DNA from: Anatilimnocola aggregata | Lineage (GTDB): Bacteria > Planctomycetota > Planctomycetia > Pirellulales > Pirellulaceae | Assembly (NCBI RefSeq): GCF_007747655.1 | Contig: NZ_CP036274.1 | Coordinates: 310,001-374,000 of the forward strand | Direction of reading: 5' to 3' | Length of the DNA: 64,000 nt | Shown: positions 20,299 to 28,758 of the stretch, one piece after another | Position numbering within the stretch: position 1 is the first letter of the stretch | Layout: every line of letters begins with the position of its first letter | Position numbers and translations under genes: made by a program | Notes under the pieces: generated by a model | Databases searched by the model: none | What the model saw: only the letters and a program-made list of their open reading frames with translations | Told to the model about the DNA's origin: nothing

Positions 20299-21006
20299 TT
20301 AGAATCCCATCACGAGCGAGATAATCAGTGGCATAGCCGCAATCAGCAAGTGGAAAGCTATTCTGACAAAAACCCCAACCGCGTGCAGATTGTCCCGCTG
20401 CCGACGATTGCGCAGATCGTCCACCACGGCCAGCGCGACCAGGCCTAGCACTAGCCAGTTGGCCCACCACTCGATGCGGTAGGTAATGAAATGGGTGCTG
20501 ATTTCCCAAAACTCCAAGACAACCGATATCAACAGCACGAGGCCGATTAATCCGCCCACTGCAAAGGTTGCCCGCCAACATCCAGTGAACCTGCGCATCG
20601 GAATAATGTAGAGGACTAACGCCACACCGAGCGTCACGATTCGCAAAATTGCATAAGTGGGAACTGCGAGGCCCAACGTGTTCATGCCTGACAAGACGAC
20701 GAATCGCAGGAACATCGCTGTCGTGCTGGTGATTCCAAAGATCACCAGCAACCAGTGCCCGGGCTGCGATGGAAAAGTTGGTCCGCCCGTCGCAAATCGC
20801 CAGAGCATCAACAACACTGCAACAGCGCCAGCACCCCACAGCGGTGAGAAGACAAAGGCGATTCCCTGAAAAAGCAAACCGTATTGGCCATGCCAATTGT
20901 CGTTCGTCGCCCGATCTATCGCCAACAGCACCGCGCTCATGGTGGTCCAAAGCATTAGCAGCGCAATGCTGATCCGCTCGGGCTTGATCTCAAGTTTGGT
21001 ACACAC
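20299..21006 (-). CDS. Hypothetical multi-pass membrane protein (paralogue of the upstream gene)
   Basis: A 235-residue protein with a GTG start and about six hydrophobic segments. It shares recognisable blocks with the gene 42 bases upstream on the same strand: GGPTFPSQPGHWLLVIFG against GPPTFPVFFGHWILLIQG, and RRQRDNLHAVGV against KGKQRDSLHWLGV near the C-terminus. The two therefore look like a tandem duplication and are probably co-transcribed. No catalytic motif is seen. Confidence 0.65.
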   Translation of the reverse strand: MCTKLEIKPERISIALLMLWTTMSAVLLAIDRATNDNWHGQYGLLFQGIAFVFSPLWGAGAVAVLLMLWRFATGGPTFPSQPGHWLLVIFGITSTTAMFLRFVVLSGMNTLGLAVPTYAILRIVTLGVALVLYIIPMRRFTGCWRATFAVGGLIGLVLLISVVLEFWEISTHFITYRIEWWANWLVLGLVALAVVDDLRNRRQRDNLHAVGVFVRIAFHLLIAAMPLIISLVMGF

Positions 21007-21048
21007 GAAAGATTCCCGAGCAGCCAGGATTTTGTTTTCTGCCGAGCC

Positions 21049-21855
21049 CTAGATAACAAGCAAGGTAATTTTGAGGACCAGGCTGATGACCGTCAGCACC
21101 AGAGGAATGGCAACGCCCAGCCAATGCAAGGAATCGCGCTGCTTGCCTTTAAGCACGTCTTGCAGGGCAGCCATGATGAGGCAGATCGCCATGAGGCTCT
21201 GCAGAAAATTGGTGATGGAATAGGGAATCCAATGATTGGGGTCTTCCACCCACTGCGTGCTGGCGGCGATGTACCACATGTTCAGCACCAACACCCAAGC
21301 GTAGCGTTGCCACAAGCGCTCGCCGCGCGAATACCAAATGGCAAGCAGTGGTACCACGCTGCCGAGCAAGATCATCAGGATGTTGATCGCTGCCAGATTA
21401 TCGCCGACGAAATTGCCCACCGGACCCTGATCGGTCTGGCTCAGCCGTTGACGTAACTCACTACGAAAACTGTAAAGGTCCAGCAATGCGTAGACATGGC
21501 GGCCAAGCCAACCGAAGCCTTGGATCAGCAAAATCCAGTGGCCAAAGAAGACCGGAAACGTCGGCGGTCCCACGCGCTTTCGCCAGATCGCCAACAGAAT
21601 GGCGGCGACCAAGACGGTGCCGTACAGGGCATCGACGATATGAAACAGACCTTCGAACGACAGCAAGCCGAGCAGGTTGTGACGCAGCCTGGGCATGAGC
21701 GCAATCACGATCAGTGCCGCCACTCCGCACAGCTTCCAGTGCAGCGGCCCAATCTGCTCGCCCACAACGGGACTGTCATCTGCCGCGGGCACAGCAACAT
21801 CATCGGGATCTTCGTCAAACGATCCGACTCCCGGCGACTCATACGGATTGTGCAT
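21049..21855 (-). CDS. Hypothetical membrane protein with planctomycetal NPYxSP N-terminus
   Basis: A 268-residue protein. The start at 21855 is chosen because it gives MHNPYESPGVGSFDED, the N-P-Y-x-S-P N-terminus found on many planctomycete membrane proteins, and because it overlaps the stop of the upstream metallo-hydrolase as TGATG, suggesting translational coupling. About six membrane segments follow an acidic N-terminal tail of 45 residues. It is a paralogue of the next gene downstream. The function is unknown. Confidence 0.75.
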   Translation of the reverse strand: MHNPYESPGVGSFDEDPDDVAVPAADDSPVVGEQIGPLHWKLCGVAALIVIALMPRLRHNLLGLLSFEGLFHIVDALYGTVLVAAILLAIWRKRVGPPTFPVFFGHWILLIQGFGWLGRHVYALLDLYSFRSELRQRLSQTDQGPVGNFVGDNLAAINILMILLGSVVPLLAIWYSRGERLWQRYAWVLVLNMWYIAASTQWVEDPNHWIPYSITNFLQSLMAICLIMAALQDVLKGKQRDSLHWLGVAIPLVLTVISLVLKITLLVI

Positions 21856-23255
21856 CAAGGCAACTCCACCGCTTCGCGATAGTGCGGCACGTGGACGTTC
21901 AAGCGAAGCTGCTTTTCGGCATGGTCGGCAAAGGCGAGGGCCACATCTTCTTCGCCATGCGTGAAAAAGACCCGCTTGGGATTGGGGCTGAAGTGGGTCA
22001 GCCATTTGAGCAGGCCGGTGCGGTCGGCATGGCCCGAGAGGCCGTAGACCTGCGCGACTTGCGCTTCGACGCGGAACTGCTGGCCGTGAATCCGGACGAA
22101 CTTGGCTCCTTTGACAATTTCGTGCCCGAGCGTCCCTTGCGATTGGTGACCGACGAACAGAATCGTGGCAGCGGGGCGACCGATGTTGTTCCGCAGATGA
22201 TGTTTGATGCGCCCCGCGTTGCACATTCCCGCGCTGGACATAATGACGCAGGGCTCGTAACTTTCGTTGATCTTTTTCGAGTCCTCGGCCGTGCGGACCA
22301 TCGTCAGCCCGGGGAAACGGAGCGGCGCATCGGAGCTGCCAATCAGCTGCTTCATTTCTTCGTCGTAGTATTCGCGATAGCGCTCGAAGACCGCCGTTAC
22401 ATCGACGGCCATCGGACTATCCATATAGACCTTCACCCGTGGAATCCGTTGGGCCCGCACGAGGCGAGCGAGGTGATACATCAGTTCTTGCGCACGCTCG
22501 AGCGCGAACGTGGGAATGACCACGTTGCCGCTGCGGCCAATAGTGGTGTTGATGACCTCGGCCAATTGCGTTTCGACATCGCCGGCGTCCGGATGGTTCC
22601 GGTCGCCGTAGGTCGTTTCCATCACTACATAATCGGCTTTCACGAGCAGCGAGGGGTCGCGAATGATCGGTTTGTTCCATTGGCCGATATCGCCCGAGAA
22701 GACCAGCCGTTTCATTCTGCCCGCTTCGGTCACTTCCAGTTCGATCATCGCCGAGCCGAGGATGTGCCCCGCATCGTGAAAGATCGCCTTCACGTTCGGC
22801 AGCACTTGCACGGGCTGGTTGTAATGCACCTCGCGAAACAGCGGCAGGCAACGATCGACGTCTTCGTCCCGATACAACGGTGCCGGCTCATGCGCGCCGC
22901 GGCGATTCTCGCGCGCGTGCCGCTTCTGTTTGTACTCGGCATCTTCGGTTTGAATTTTGGCTGAATCGCGGAGCATGATCTCGACGAGTGCCGACGTGGG
23001 GCGCGTGCAGTGAATGGGCCCGGTGAAGCCTTCTTTCACGAACCGCGGAATCAGCCCGCTGTGGTCGATGTGCACGTGCGTCAGCAACATCGCATCGATC
23101 TTAGCTGCGGGAATCGGGCAGGGGTCCCAGTTCCGATTTTGAAACTGCCGCTCTTGAAACAGGCCACAGTCGATGAGCAATTCGCGCCCGTCGGTTTCCA
23201 GGCAATAGCGGCTGCCGGTCACTTGCCGGTTGGCACCCAAAAAATGCAATTTCAT
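21855..23255 (-). CDS. Beta-CASP metallo-beta-lactamase-fold RNA hydrolase
   Basis: A 466-residue protein. The start at 23255 (MKLHFLGANRQVTGSRY) matches the usual beginning of this family, where a longer upstream reading does not. Motif 2 is LTHVHIDHSG (HxHxDH with the first residue within THVHID), motif 1 is the Asp in ELLIDCGLFQ, and the later metal ligands are in FHDAGHILGSAMI and VFSGDIGQWN. The beta-CASP part ends in SGHADRTGLLKW, and FFTHGEEDVALAF is the terminal block of this group (COG1236, Ysh1-like exonuclease). It probably acts as a Zn-dependent RNA endonuclease or exonuclease in the cytoplasm. Confidence 0.92.
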   Translation of the reverse strand: MKLHFLGANRQVTGSRYCLETDGRELLIDCGLFQERQFQNRNWDPCPIPAAKIDAMLLTHVHIDHSGLIPRFVKEGFTGPIHCTRPTSALVEIMLRDSAKIQTEDAEYKQKRHARENRRGAHEPAPLYRDEDVDRCLPLFREVHYNQPVQVLPNVKAIFHDAGHILGSAMIELEVTEAGRMKRLVFSGDIGQWNKPIIRDPSLLVKADYVVMETTYGDRNHPDAGDVETQLAEVINTTIGRSGNVVIPTFALERAQELMYHLARLVRAQRIPRVKVYMDSPMAVDVTAVFERYREYYDEEMKQLIGSSDAPLRFPGLTMVRTAEDSKKINESYEPCVIMSSAGMCNAGRIKHHLRNNIGRPAATILFVGHQSQGTLGHEIVKGAKFVRIHGQQFRVEAQVAQVYGLSGHADRTGLLKWLTHFSPNPKRVFFTHGEEDVALAFADHAEKQLRLNVHVPHYREAVELP

Positions 23256-23351
23256 ACGAACTCGATCAAGCAAAGTTCCAGGGGAGAGACCCAGGCGATT
23301 AGACACGCGCTGCAACCCGTGGGATAGGTTGCCGCCGGTGAAAGCTCCGCG

Positions 23352-23416
23352 CGTGGCTTAGGCTTCCAGCCTGAGAAAAGAAGACCAAATGCTGACAGGC
23401 AGGATGCCTATCCCAC
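23352..23416. repeat. Dispersed palindromic repeat, copy 1 of 3
   Basis: The block GTGGCTTAGGCTTCCAGCCT ... GACAGGCAGGATGCCTATCC is partly self-complementary. Related copies lie at 40012-40077 and 60906-60972, each with the arms GTGGxATAGGCTTCCAGCCT and GGCAxGATGCCTxTCCCAC. It is intergenic here, just upstream of the BlaI-type gene. Confidence 0.75.
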
Positions 23417-23445
23417 GAGCCGACTTTTCTCTACGGCAAAAACAG

Positions 23446-23473
23446 TTGACACCTACGGCGAAACCAGTAGAAT
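23446..23473 (+). promoter_or_regulatory. Putative sigma-70-like promoter giving a leaderless mRNA
   Basis: TTGACA at 23446-23451 and TAGAAT at 23468-23473 are separated by 16 bases. A start 6-8 bases after the -10 would fall at about 23480, right at the ATG of the BlaI-type regulator at 23481, so the transcript would have almost no leader. A clear repressor operator palindrome was not recognised. Confidence 0.5.
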
Positions 23474-23480
23474 GCGTCGC

Positions 23481-23885
23481 ATGGCTAGACCAAAGGAAGA
23501 ACATCCGACCGCCGGCGAGCTGGAAGTGCTTAAGGTGCTGTGGCAACGCGGCCCGAGTACCGTGCGTGACGTGCTGGAAGTACTGAACGAGTCGCGACCG
23601 CGGGCTTATACGTCGGTGATGAGCTTGATGAATGTCATGGCTGACAAGGGGCAACTTGTTCGCCGCGAACAGGGCCGGGCGTTTCTTTACGAGCCGGCTT
23701 TCGAGCGTGAAGAGACGCTGGGTGGTATGGTGGCTGATCTGCTGGGCAGGGCCTTCGAAGGTTCCGCCAGTCAGTTGGTCGCCCATCTGCTCGACCAAAC
23801 CCGCCCCAACTCGGGCGAGCTCGATGAGATTCGTAAAGCGATTCAACAATACAAACAGGCCAAGCCAGACAAGTCTGACAAGTAG
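23481..23885 (+). CDS. BlaI/MecI-family transcriptional repressor
   Basis: A 134-residue winged-helix repressor. The pattern PTAGELEVLKVLWQRGPSTVRDVLEVLN followed by YTSVMSLMNVMADKGQLVRREQGRAFLYEP is diagnostic of BlaI/MecI/CopY proteins. The C-terminal part (about 85-125) is the dimerisation helix region that the partner protease cleaves in the known systems. The start at 23481 is preferred over an ATG three codons earlier. The M56 peptidase gene follows 8 bases downstream, forming the usual sensor-repressor pair, but no beta-lactamase gene is nearby. Confidence 0.93.
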   Translation: MARPKEEHPTAGELEVLKVLWQRGPSTVRDVLEVLNESRPRAYTSVMSLMNVMADKGQLVRREQGRAFLYEPAFEREETLGGMVADLLGRAFEGSASQLVAHLLDQTRPNSGELDEIRKAIQQYKQAKPDKSDK

Positions 23886-23893
23886 AGGCGCGT

Positions 23894-25561
23894 ATGACTG
23901 CCATCGACCTGCTGACTCATCCCTTCGCGCAGCGATTGACCTGGACGCTGGCGCACTTTCTGTGGCAAGGCGCGCTGATCGCGGCCCTGCTGGTGGCAAT
24001 CGTCGAAGCTTTTCGCATTCGCAACTTGAACACGCGTTATGCATTGTCGCTGGCAGCGCTCGTTGCCATGCTGCTCGCCGTGCCCGCTACCTGGCTGCTA
24101 TTGGGCGAAATGCCGGTGGTAGAAATCGCTCCGTTGGCGATCCGGACGAACACGAGTGGAGTTGTGGCCACAGCCTTTGCTCAAAACTCGGCCGCCGCAA
24201 CGAACGCACCGGCCTACCTGATTTGGTGCCAACGACTGCAGCCCGTTTTATTCACCGTGTGGCTGGCGGGCTGCTTGCTCTTGAATTTGCGCCTCGTGGT
24301 CAGTTGGCTGGCGATGCACGCGCTGTTGCGTTCGCGCCTGCGGTTGCCGCGGGAAGTTACCGCGAATTTGGCGCGACTCGGCTGGCGCTTGAAGACTTCC
24401 ATCCCGCACGTTGTTTACGCCAGCGAGCGCGTCACCGAAGCCCTCGCTGTCGGCTTCTTTCGCCCGGTGGTATTGCTCCCCGCAGCCTGGCTGCTCGAGC
24501 TGCCGCCGAATCTGCTGGAGGCCGTCGTGGCCCATGAGTTGGCCCATCTGCGGCGGTGCGACCTGTGGGTGAACTTGCTGCAGCGTTTGGCTGAGGCAGT
24601 TCTCTTTTATCATCCGGCCGTGTGGTGGCTCTCGTCGCGCTTGCGGCGCGAGCGCGAACTGTGTTGCGATCAACTGGCTGTCGCCGCGACTGGCGAACGG
24701 CTGGATTATGCCGAAGCATTGGAATTGACAGCCCGCTGGGCGATGGTCGACGGGCGACCGGCGCTGGCAGCAGGTTTTTTCGGAGAAGGCCAAATGAATC
24801 TGCTCCATCGTGTCCGCTGTGTGCTGGGAATTTCCAGCGAACGTCCTGCCTCGTTGTGGCCAGCTGGCCTGGTGCTGGGCGGGCTCTCCCTGGCCCTGCT
24901 CGCCGCCATCTATGGCGCCAGCGGCTCCGCTGCTGTTGCGCAGGAAGGTGCCAAGCCGGCCGAAGTCAAGCGCGAAGGGGATGCCCCACGTCGCGAAGGT
25001 GAAGTGCGTCGTGAAGGTGACCGCCCGCGCGAAGGTGAAGTCCGCCGCGATGGTGATCGTCCTCGACCAGAAGGTACGCGGGACGGTGATCGTCCTCGCC
25101 CAGAAGGTGCTCGCGAAGGTGATCGCCCACGACCGGAAGGTGCTCGCGAAGGAGACCGTCCCCGCCCTGAAGGTGCGCGGGAAGGGGATCGTCGTCCAGC
25201 CAATCCTGCATCGCCTGGCGAGCAAAACGAGATGATGCAAATCATCCGTCAACTCCGCGCTGAAGTGACCGAACTGCGGGCCGAAGTGGCTCGCCTCCGA
25301 GGTGGCCGTGGTCCTGATGTCCGTCGCCCGGGTAGCGAAGGTGACATTCGGATCGAACCACGTCGCGATGGCGACCGTCCGCGCGTGGAAGGTGAACGCC
25401 GCGACGGCGATCGTCCGCGTCCGGAAGGAAGTCGCCCAGACGCCCCGCGTCCTGAAGGAACGCGTCCACCAGCAACTCGCGAAGGTGGCGATCGTCCCAA
25501 GGTGGAAGGGGAACGACGTGAAGGTGCAGATCGTCCGAAGACCGAAGGGGAACGTCGCTAG
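23894..25561 (+). CDS. BlaR1/MecR1-type M56 membrane metallopeptidase with long charged repeat tail
   Basis: A 555-residue protein. Four hydrophobic segments lie within the first 330 residues. The gluzincin zinc motif HELAH is at residues 214-218, followed by RRERELCCDQLAV, which supplies the third ligand region, as in M56 (BlaR1) peptidases. After the last helix (about residue 330) the protein does not carry a penicillin-binding domain. Instead residues about 350-435 and 465-555 consist of R-E/D-G-D-R-P-R-P-E-G repeats, split by a short coiled-coil (MMQIIRQLRAEVTELRAEVARLRGG). This extracytoplasmic tail is strongly charged and probably disordered. It is expected to cleave the BlaI-type repressor on an unknown signal. 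Confidence 0.88.
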   Translation: MTAIDLLTHPFAQRLTWTLAHFLWQGALIAALLVAIVEAFRIRNLNTRYALSLAALVAMLLAVPATWLLLGEMPVVEIAPLAIRTNTSGVVATAFAQNSAAATNAPAYLIWCQRLQPVLFTVWLAGCLLLNLRLVVSWLAMHALLRSRLRLPREVTANLARLGWRLKTSIPHVVYASERVTEALAVGFFRPVVLLPAAWLLELPPNLLEAVVAHELAHLRRCDLWVNLLQRLAEAVLFYHPAVWWLSSRLRRERELCCDQLAVAATGERLDYAEALELTARWAMVDGRPALAAGFFGEGQMNLLHRVRCVLGISSERPASLWPAGLVLGGLSLALLAAIYGASGSAAVAQEGAKPAEVKREGDAPRREGEVRREGDRPREGEVRRDGDRPRPEGTRDGDRPRPEGAREGDRPRPEGAREGDRPRPEGAREGDRRPANPASPGEQNEMMQIIRQLRAEVTELRAEVARLRGGRGPDVRRPGSEGDIRIEPRRDGDRPRVEGERRDGDRPRPEGSRPDAPRPEGTRPPATREGGDRPKVEGERREGADRPKTEGERR

Positions 25562-25756
25562 TGAACCGTGTGGTACGCCGGGTTACCCCGTGCGAACCAC
25601 CTGAACGAATGTTGATAAAACTCAACCGGCGGCCAGTCTCAACCTCTCCGAGATTGGCCGCATTTTTGCGCGCTCATGTTTTCGGCACACTCGCGCCGCG
25701 GGCTGCGCTATAATCGAACGTTGGCAGGGGCGCTGTCTTGGCAGAATGGGCGTGGC

Positions 25757-27313
25757 ATGTTTGAACAGAATTATCACCGGAGCTTTCGTACGCTGGCCCT
25801 ATTCGCCCTGGCACTCTGCAGTCTGGGCTGGCTGGCCAGTTGCGGCCCAATGCCAGCTCCTGCGGTGAAGAAGAAACCAGCCCCAAAAAAGGTCGCGCAA
25901 AAGCCCGCTGCGAAGCCAGCCCAAGCTTCTCCGAAGACCGCCAATAACAACGCGAACGATGAGCCACCCAGCCGCCCCTTTCTGCCGCAAGTTCCCGAGA
26001 GCGACGCCCCGATCAAGCCGCGGAAAGCGGGCACGCTATCGGACCTGGTGAAACGCGGCGAAGCCACTCAAAACGACTTGCCCGAACTCGATGACGGTAA
26101 GATTGCCGCGGCAGGCATCCGCAAACTGACCGGCAAGCATTTGATTCTCTACACCGACGTTCCGGCGACGGTGGAAGAAGTGCAAAAGCTGCCGCAGATC
26201 TTCGATTTGGCCGTGCCCGAACTCTGCAAGTACTTTGGAGTCGATCCCTCCAAGCTCGAGCAGTGGAAACTGGTGGGCTGCTTGATCGAAGACAAGCCGC
26301 GATTTCAAGGCTGCGGGCTGTACAACGGCGACGTCCCCGATTTTCCCAACGGTTTTCATAAGGGTTCGCAGTTCTGGCTTTATAACCAGCCTAGCGACTA
26401 TTACCGCCGGCACTTGATGATTCACGAAGGGGTGCATGCCTTCATGAGTCATTGGCTGGGGGGCGCGGGGCCACCGTGGTACTCGGAGGGAATGGCCGAA
26501 CTGCTGGGGACGCATGAGTGGGACGGCCAGCAGTTGAAGTTGGGCTTCAACCCGCCCGACAAAACGCAGGTGCCGTATTGGGGGCGCGTGAAGATTGTTC
26601 GCGACGAATACGCAGCCCAGCGCGGCATGACCCTGCTCGATATTTTTCGCTACGATGGGCAGGCCCATCTCAAAAACGAAGCTTACGGCTGGTGTTGGGC
26701 GGCGACTTCGTTTCTCAATCAACACCCGCAAACGCGCGAAGCGTTTCTCGCCTTAAAGACCGACACCCAGGACCGCTCGATTGAATTCTCGCGCCGGCTG
26801 CACGAGAAACTGAAACCGCAGTGGCCCGAGATTGCCGAAGATTGGCAGCTGTACGTGATGCAACTCGAATATGGCTACGATGTGGCCCGCGCGGCCACCG
26901 TGCGCAAGGAATCGGTTCCCCTGCCGGCAGCTGGTGCCACGGTGAATGTGGCCGCCGATCGCGCCTGGCAATCGACAGGATTCGAAGTGACCGCCGGCAA
27001 GACGTACGAGATTTCGGCGAGCGGGCGCTATCAACTGGCGCGCGAGCCGAAGCCTTGGATGGCCGAACCCAACGGCATTACCATCGAGTATCACCAGGGT
27101 CAGCCCCTCGGCATCTTGCTCGCCGCGGTCACCAGCCCCGCGGCCGCCGTGAACGCCATCTCGCCGCTTGCCACGCCCGACATCATTGGCACCAGCGGCC
27201 GCCTCACACCCCGCCACAACGGCACGCTCTATCTCAGTTTGAACGACAGCCCTTCCAAACTGGCCGACAACAGCGGCGCATGCACCGTGCAGATTCGGGA
27301 AGTAATGCCGTAG
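25757..27313 (+). CDS. Lipoprotein metallopeptidase (HExxH gluzincin-like, DUF1570-type)
   Basis: A 518-residue predicted lipoprotein. The start at 25757 gives a signal with lipobox LASC (GWLASCGPMP). A Pro/Lys/Ala-rich linker follows to about residue 100. The peptidase domain has HEGVH at residues 223-227 and SEGMAELLG about 18 residues later, the zinc-binding pattern of gluzincins, so it probably hydrolyses peptides at the cell surface. The C-terminal 130 residues (GKTYEISASGRYQLAR, GTLYLSLNDSPSKL) look like a galactose-binding or PPC-type beta-sandwich. No partner is evident around it. Confidence 0.78.
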   Translation: MFEQNYHRSFRTLALFALALCSLGWLASCGPMPAPAVKKKPAPKKVAQKPAAKPAQASPKTANNNANDEPPSRPFLPQVPESDAPIKPRKAGTLSDLVKRGEATQNDLPELDDGKIAAAGIRKLTGKHLILYTDVPATVEEVQKLPQIFDLAVPELCKYFGVDPSKLEQWKLVGCLIEDKPRFQGCGLYNGDVPDFPNGFHKGSQFWLYNQPSDYYRRHLMIHEGVHAFMSHWLGGAGPPWYSEGMAELLGTHEWDGQQLKLGFNPPDKTQVPYWGRVKIVRDEYAAQRGMTLLDIFRYDGQAHLKNEAYGWCWAATSFLNQHPQTREAFLALKTDTQDRSIEFSRRLHEKLKPQWPEIAEDWQLYVMQLEYGYDVARAATVRKESVPLPAAGATVNVAADRAWQSTGFEVTAGKTYEISASGRYQLAREPKPWMAEPNGITIEYHQGQPLGILLAAVTSPAAAVNAISPLATPDIIGTSGRLTPRHNGTLYLSLNDSPSKLADNSGACTVQIREVMP

Positions 27314-27431
27314 CCCTGTGTGAGCAATACACGTGTAGCCGCGAAAATCGCAGTGAAACTCGCTGGATCAGGCGTGATTTCGTACCGGTCGACAATCGGC
27401 GGTGCCTTCGAATACGTGGGGAACTCGCAGC

Positions 27432-28457
27432 CTACGCAATGCCGCGCTTGCGCAGTTCGCCGACGACGTTTTGCACAATGCGGGCGACGTGATCGGCATC
27501 GACGGTGGGAGGAACTTTGCAGCCAGCTGCGGGCTCTTTGGTGAAGCCTTCGGCGGCGAGCAGGCACTGAAGCTGATCGCTGAGTTGGCGAAGTTGATCG
27601 ACTTGCACGGCCGATTTTGGTTGGCGACTGGGGCCGGGTTCGATGCCGCGGAGCTTAAGTGCCGCGCGAAAGCCGTCGGGGAATTCGGCCGAGTAGAGCA
27701 TCGTGTCGAAGAGCGGCAGCAGGCGATACTGCAGATCGCGAGCTTCGTCGATCTTGCCGGCCATCGTCAGTTCGTACAGCTTCTTGGTGATCTCGGGGGC
27801 CACACCACTGGTGGCGTTAGTGCCGCCATCGCAACCGATCAGCAGCATCGGCATCAGCGCGGCATCCCAGCCCGTCATAAAGCCGAAATCGGGGCGCAGT
27901 TTGCGCACCGCAGCAATCATCCGCATCATGTGCGGCAAGTCGCCCGAGCTGTCTTTAATGGCGATCACGCGCGGGCATTCTTCGGCCAGGCGCTGCACCG
28001 TCGGCACATCGATGGGCGAAGCGAACATCGGAATGTTGTAGAGCGTGATATCGATCGGGCTGTTGTCAGCGATCTCTTTGAAATAGGCATACACGCCGGC
28101 CGGCGACAGCTTGTAGTAGAAAGGCGAAACAATCGCCACTGCGCGGCAGCCCAGCGTGTGATAATACTCGCAAGCCTTGATCGTTTCGCGGGCGTTGGCT
28201 TCGGCGGCACCTGCCAGAATTGGCACACGGCCGCGCGTCTGGTCGGCCATGATCTCGATGATTCGCCGCCGCTCTTCGACGGTGAAGCGGGTGAATTCGC
28301 CGGTGCTGCCGTTGGGATAGAGCCCATGCACGCCGTGGTCGATGAGCCAATCGACATACCGCCGCAACTCGGGCTCGTTGATCTCGGCGTCGCTGGTGAG
28401 CGGCACGATGTTCGGGGTGAAGATGCCGCGCAGGCGGTTTTCGGCGGTGGCTGCCAT
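27432..28457 (-). CDS. DapA-family aldolase (dihydrodipicolinate synthase/N-acetylneuraminate lyase superfamily)
   Basis: A 341-residue TIM-barrel enzyme. The family motifs are present: [19 protein letters not shown] near residue 55, the catalytic tyrosine in [11 protein letters not shown], and the Schiff-base lysine in [15 protein letters not shown]. The length exceeds that of DapA (about 290) by a C-terminal extension ([33 protein letters not shown]), and the neighbours are not lysine genes. It is therefore better called a DapA-family aldolase or lyase of unknown substrate than DapA itself. Confidence 0.88.
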   Translation of the reverse strand: MAATAENRLRGIFTPNIVPLTSDAEINEPELRRYVDWLIDHGVHGLYPNGSTGEFTRFTVEERRRIIEIMADQTRGRVPILAGAAEANARETIKACEYYHTLGCRAVAIVSPFYYKLSPAGVYAYFKEIADNSPIDITLYNIPMFASPIDVPTVQRLAEECPRVIAIKDSSGDLPHMMRMIAAVRKLRPDFGFMTGWDAALMPMLLIGCDGGTNATSGVAPEITKKLYELTMAGKIDEARDLQYRLLPLFDTMLYSAEFPDGFRAALKLRGIEPGPSRQPKSAVQVDQLRQLSDQLQCLLAAEGFTKEPAAGCKVPPTVDADHVARIVQNVVGELRKRGIA

Positions 28458-28758
28458 GTTGTTGATGCGTGGTGGTCGCGAGGAGGGAATAAGTCGGAAT
28501 GGAAACGCGGAATCAGGTGGGTTGCGCGCAAGGCGTCCGCTACAACGTAATTCGGCTCAAACTTTCCGCAAGTTTCCGCCGCAACAAGCTGTGCGGTATG
28601 TTTCGATTATCCGGCCTAGCCGCTACAAAAGCATAGCCCCCCAGTTTACTGAGCCGGAAGCGTCAGCGCCCGGAGATTTCACCGCAGCAGGGGTCGATAC
28701 TCTCCGGGCTCTGACGCTTCCGGCTCACAGACGACCAAACCAAAGAAGGATTCGGTGA
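28458..28758. other. Intergenic region holding a palindromic repeat
   Basis: This 301-base divergent region holds the palindrome described at 28650-28727 and probably the promoters of the flanking genes. No RNA gene or clear -10/-35 pair was recognised. Confidence 0.4.
28650..28727. repeat. Long palindromic repeat (REP-type)
   Basis: The arm TGAGCCGGAAGCGTCAGCGC from 28650 continues to CCGGAGA, and the inverted arm TCTCCGGGCTCTGACGCTTC ends at CCGGCTCA (28727), with a 25-base loop between them. The arms pair over about 26 positions with a few mismatches. It is of the kind found in many planctomycete intergenic spaces. Confidence 0.8.

Noticed and set aside
27432-28457. Calling the DapA-family gene dapA
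   Set aside because: The enzyme has a long C-terminal extension and no lysine genes next to it; many relatives act on other keto acids.
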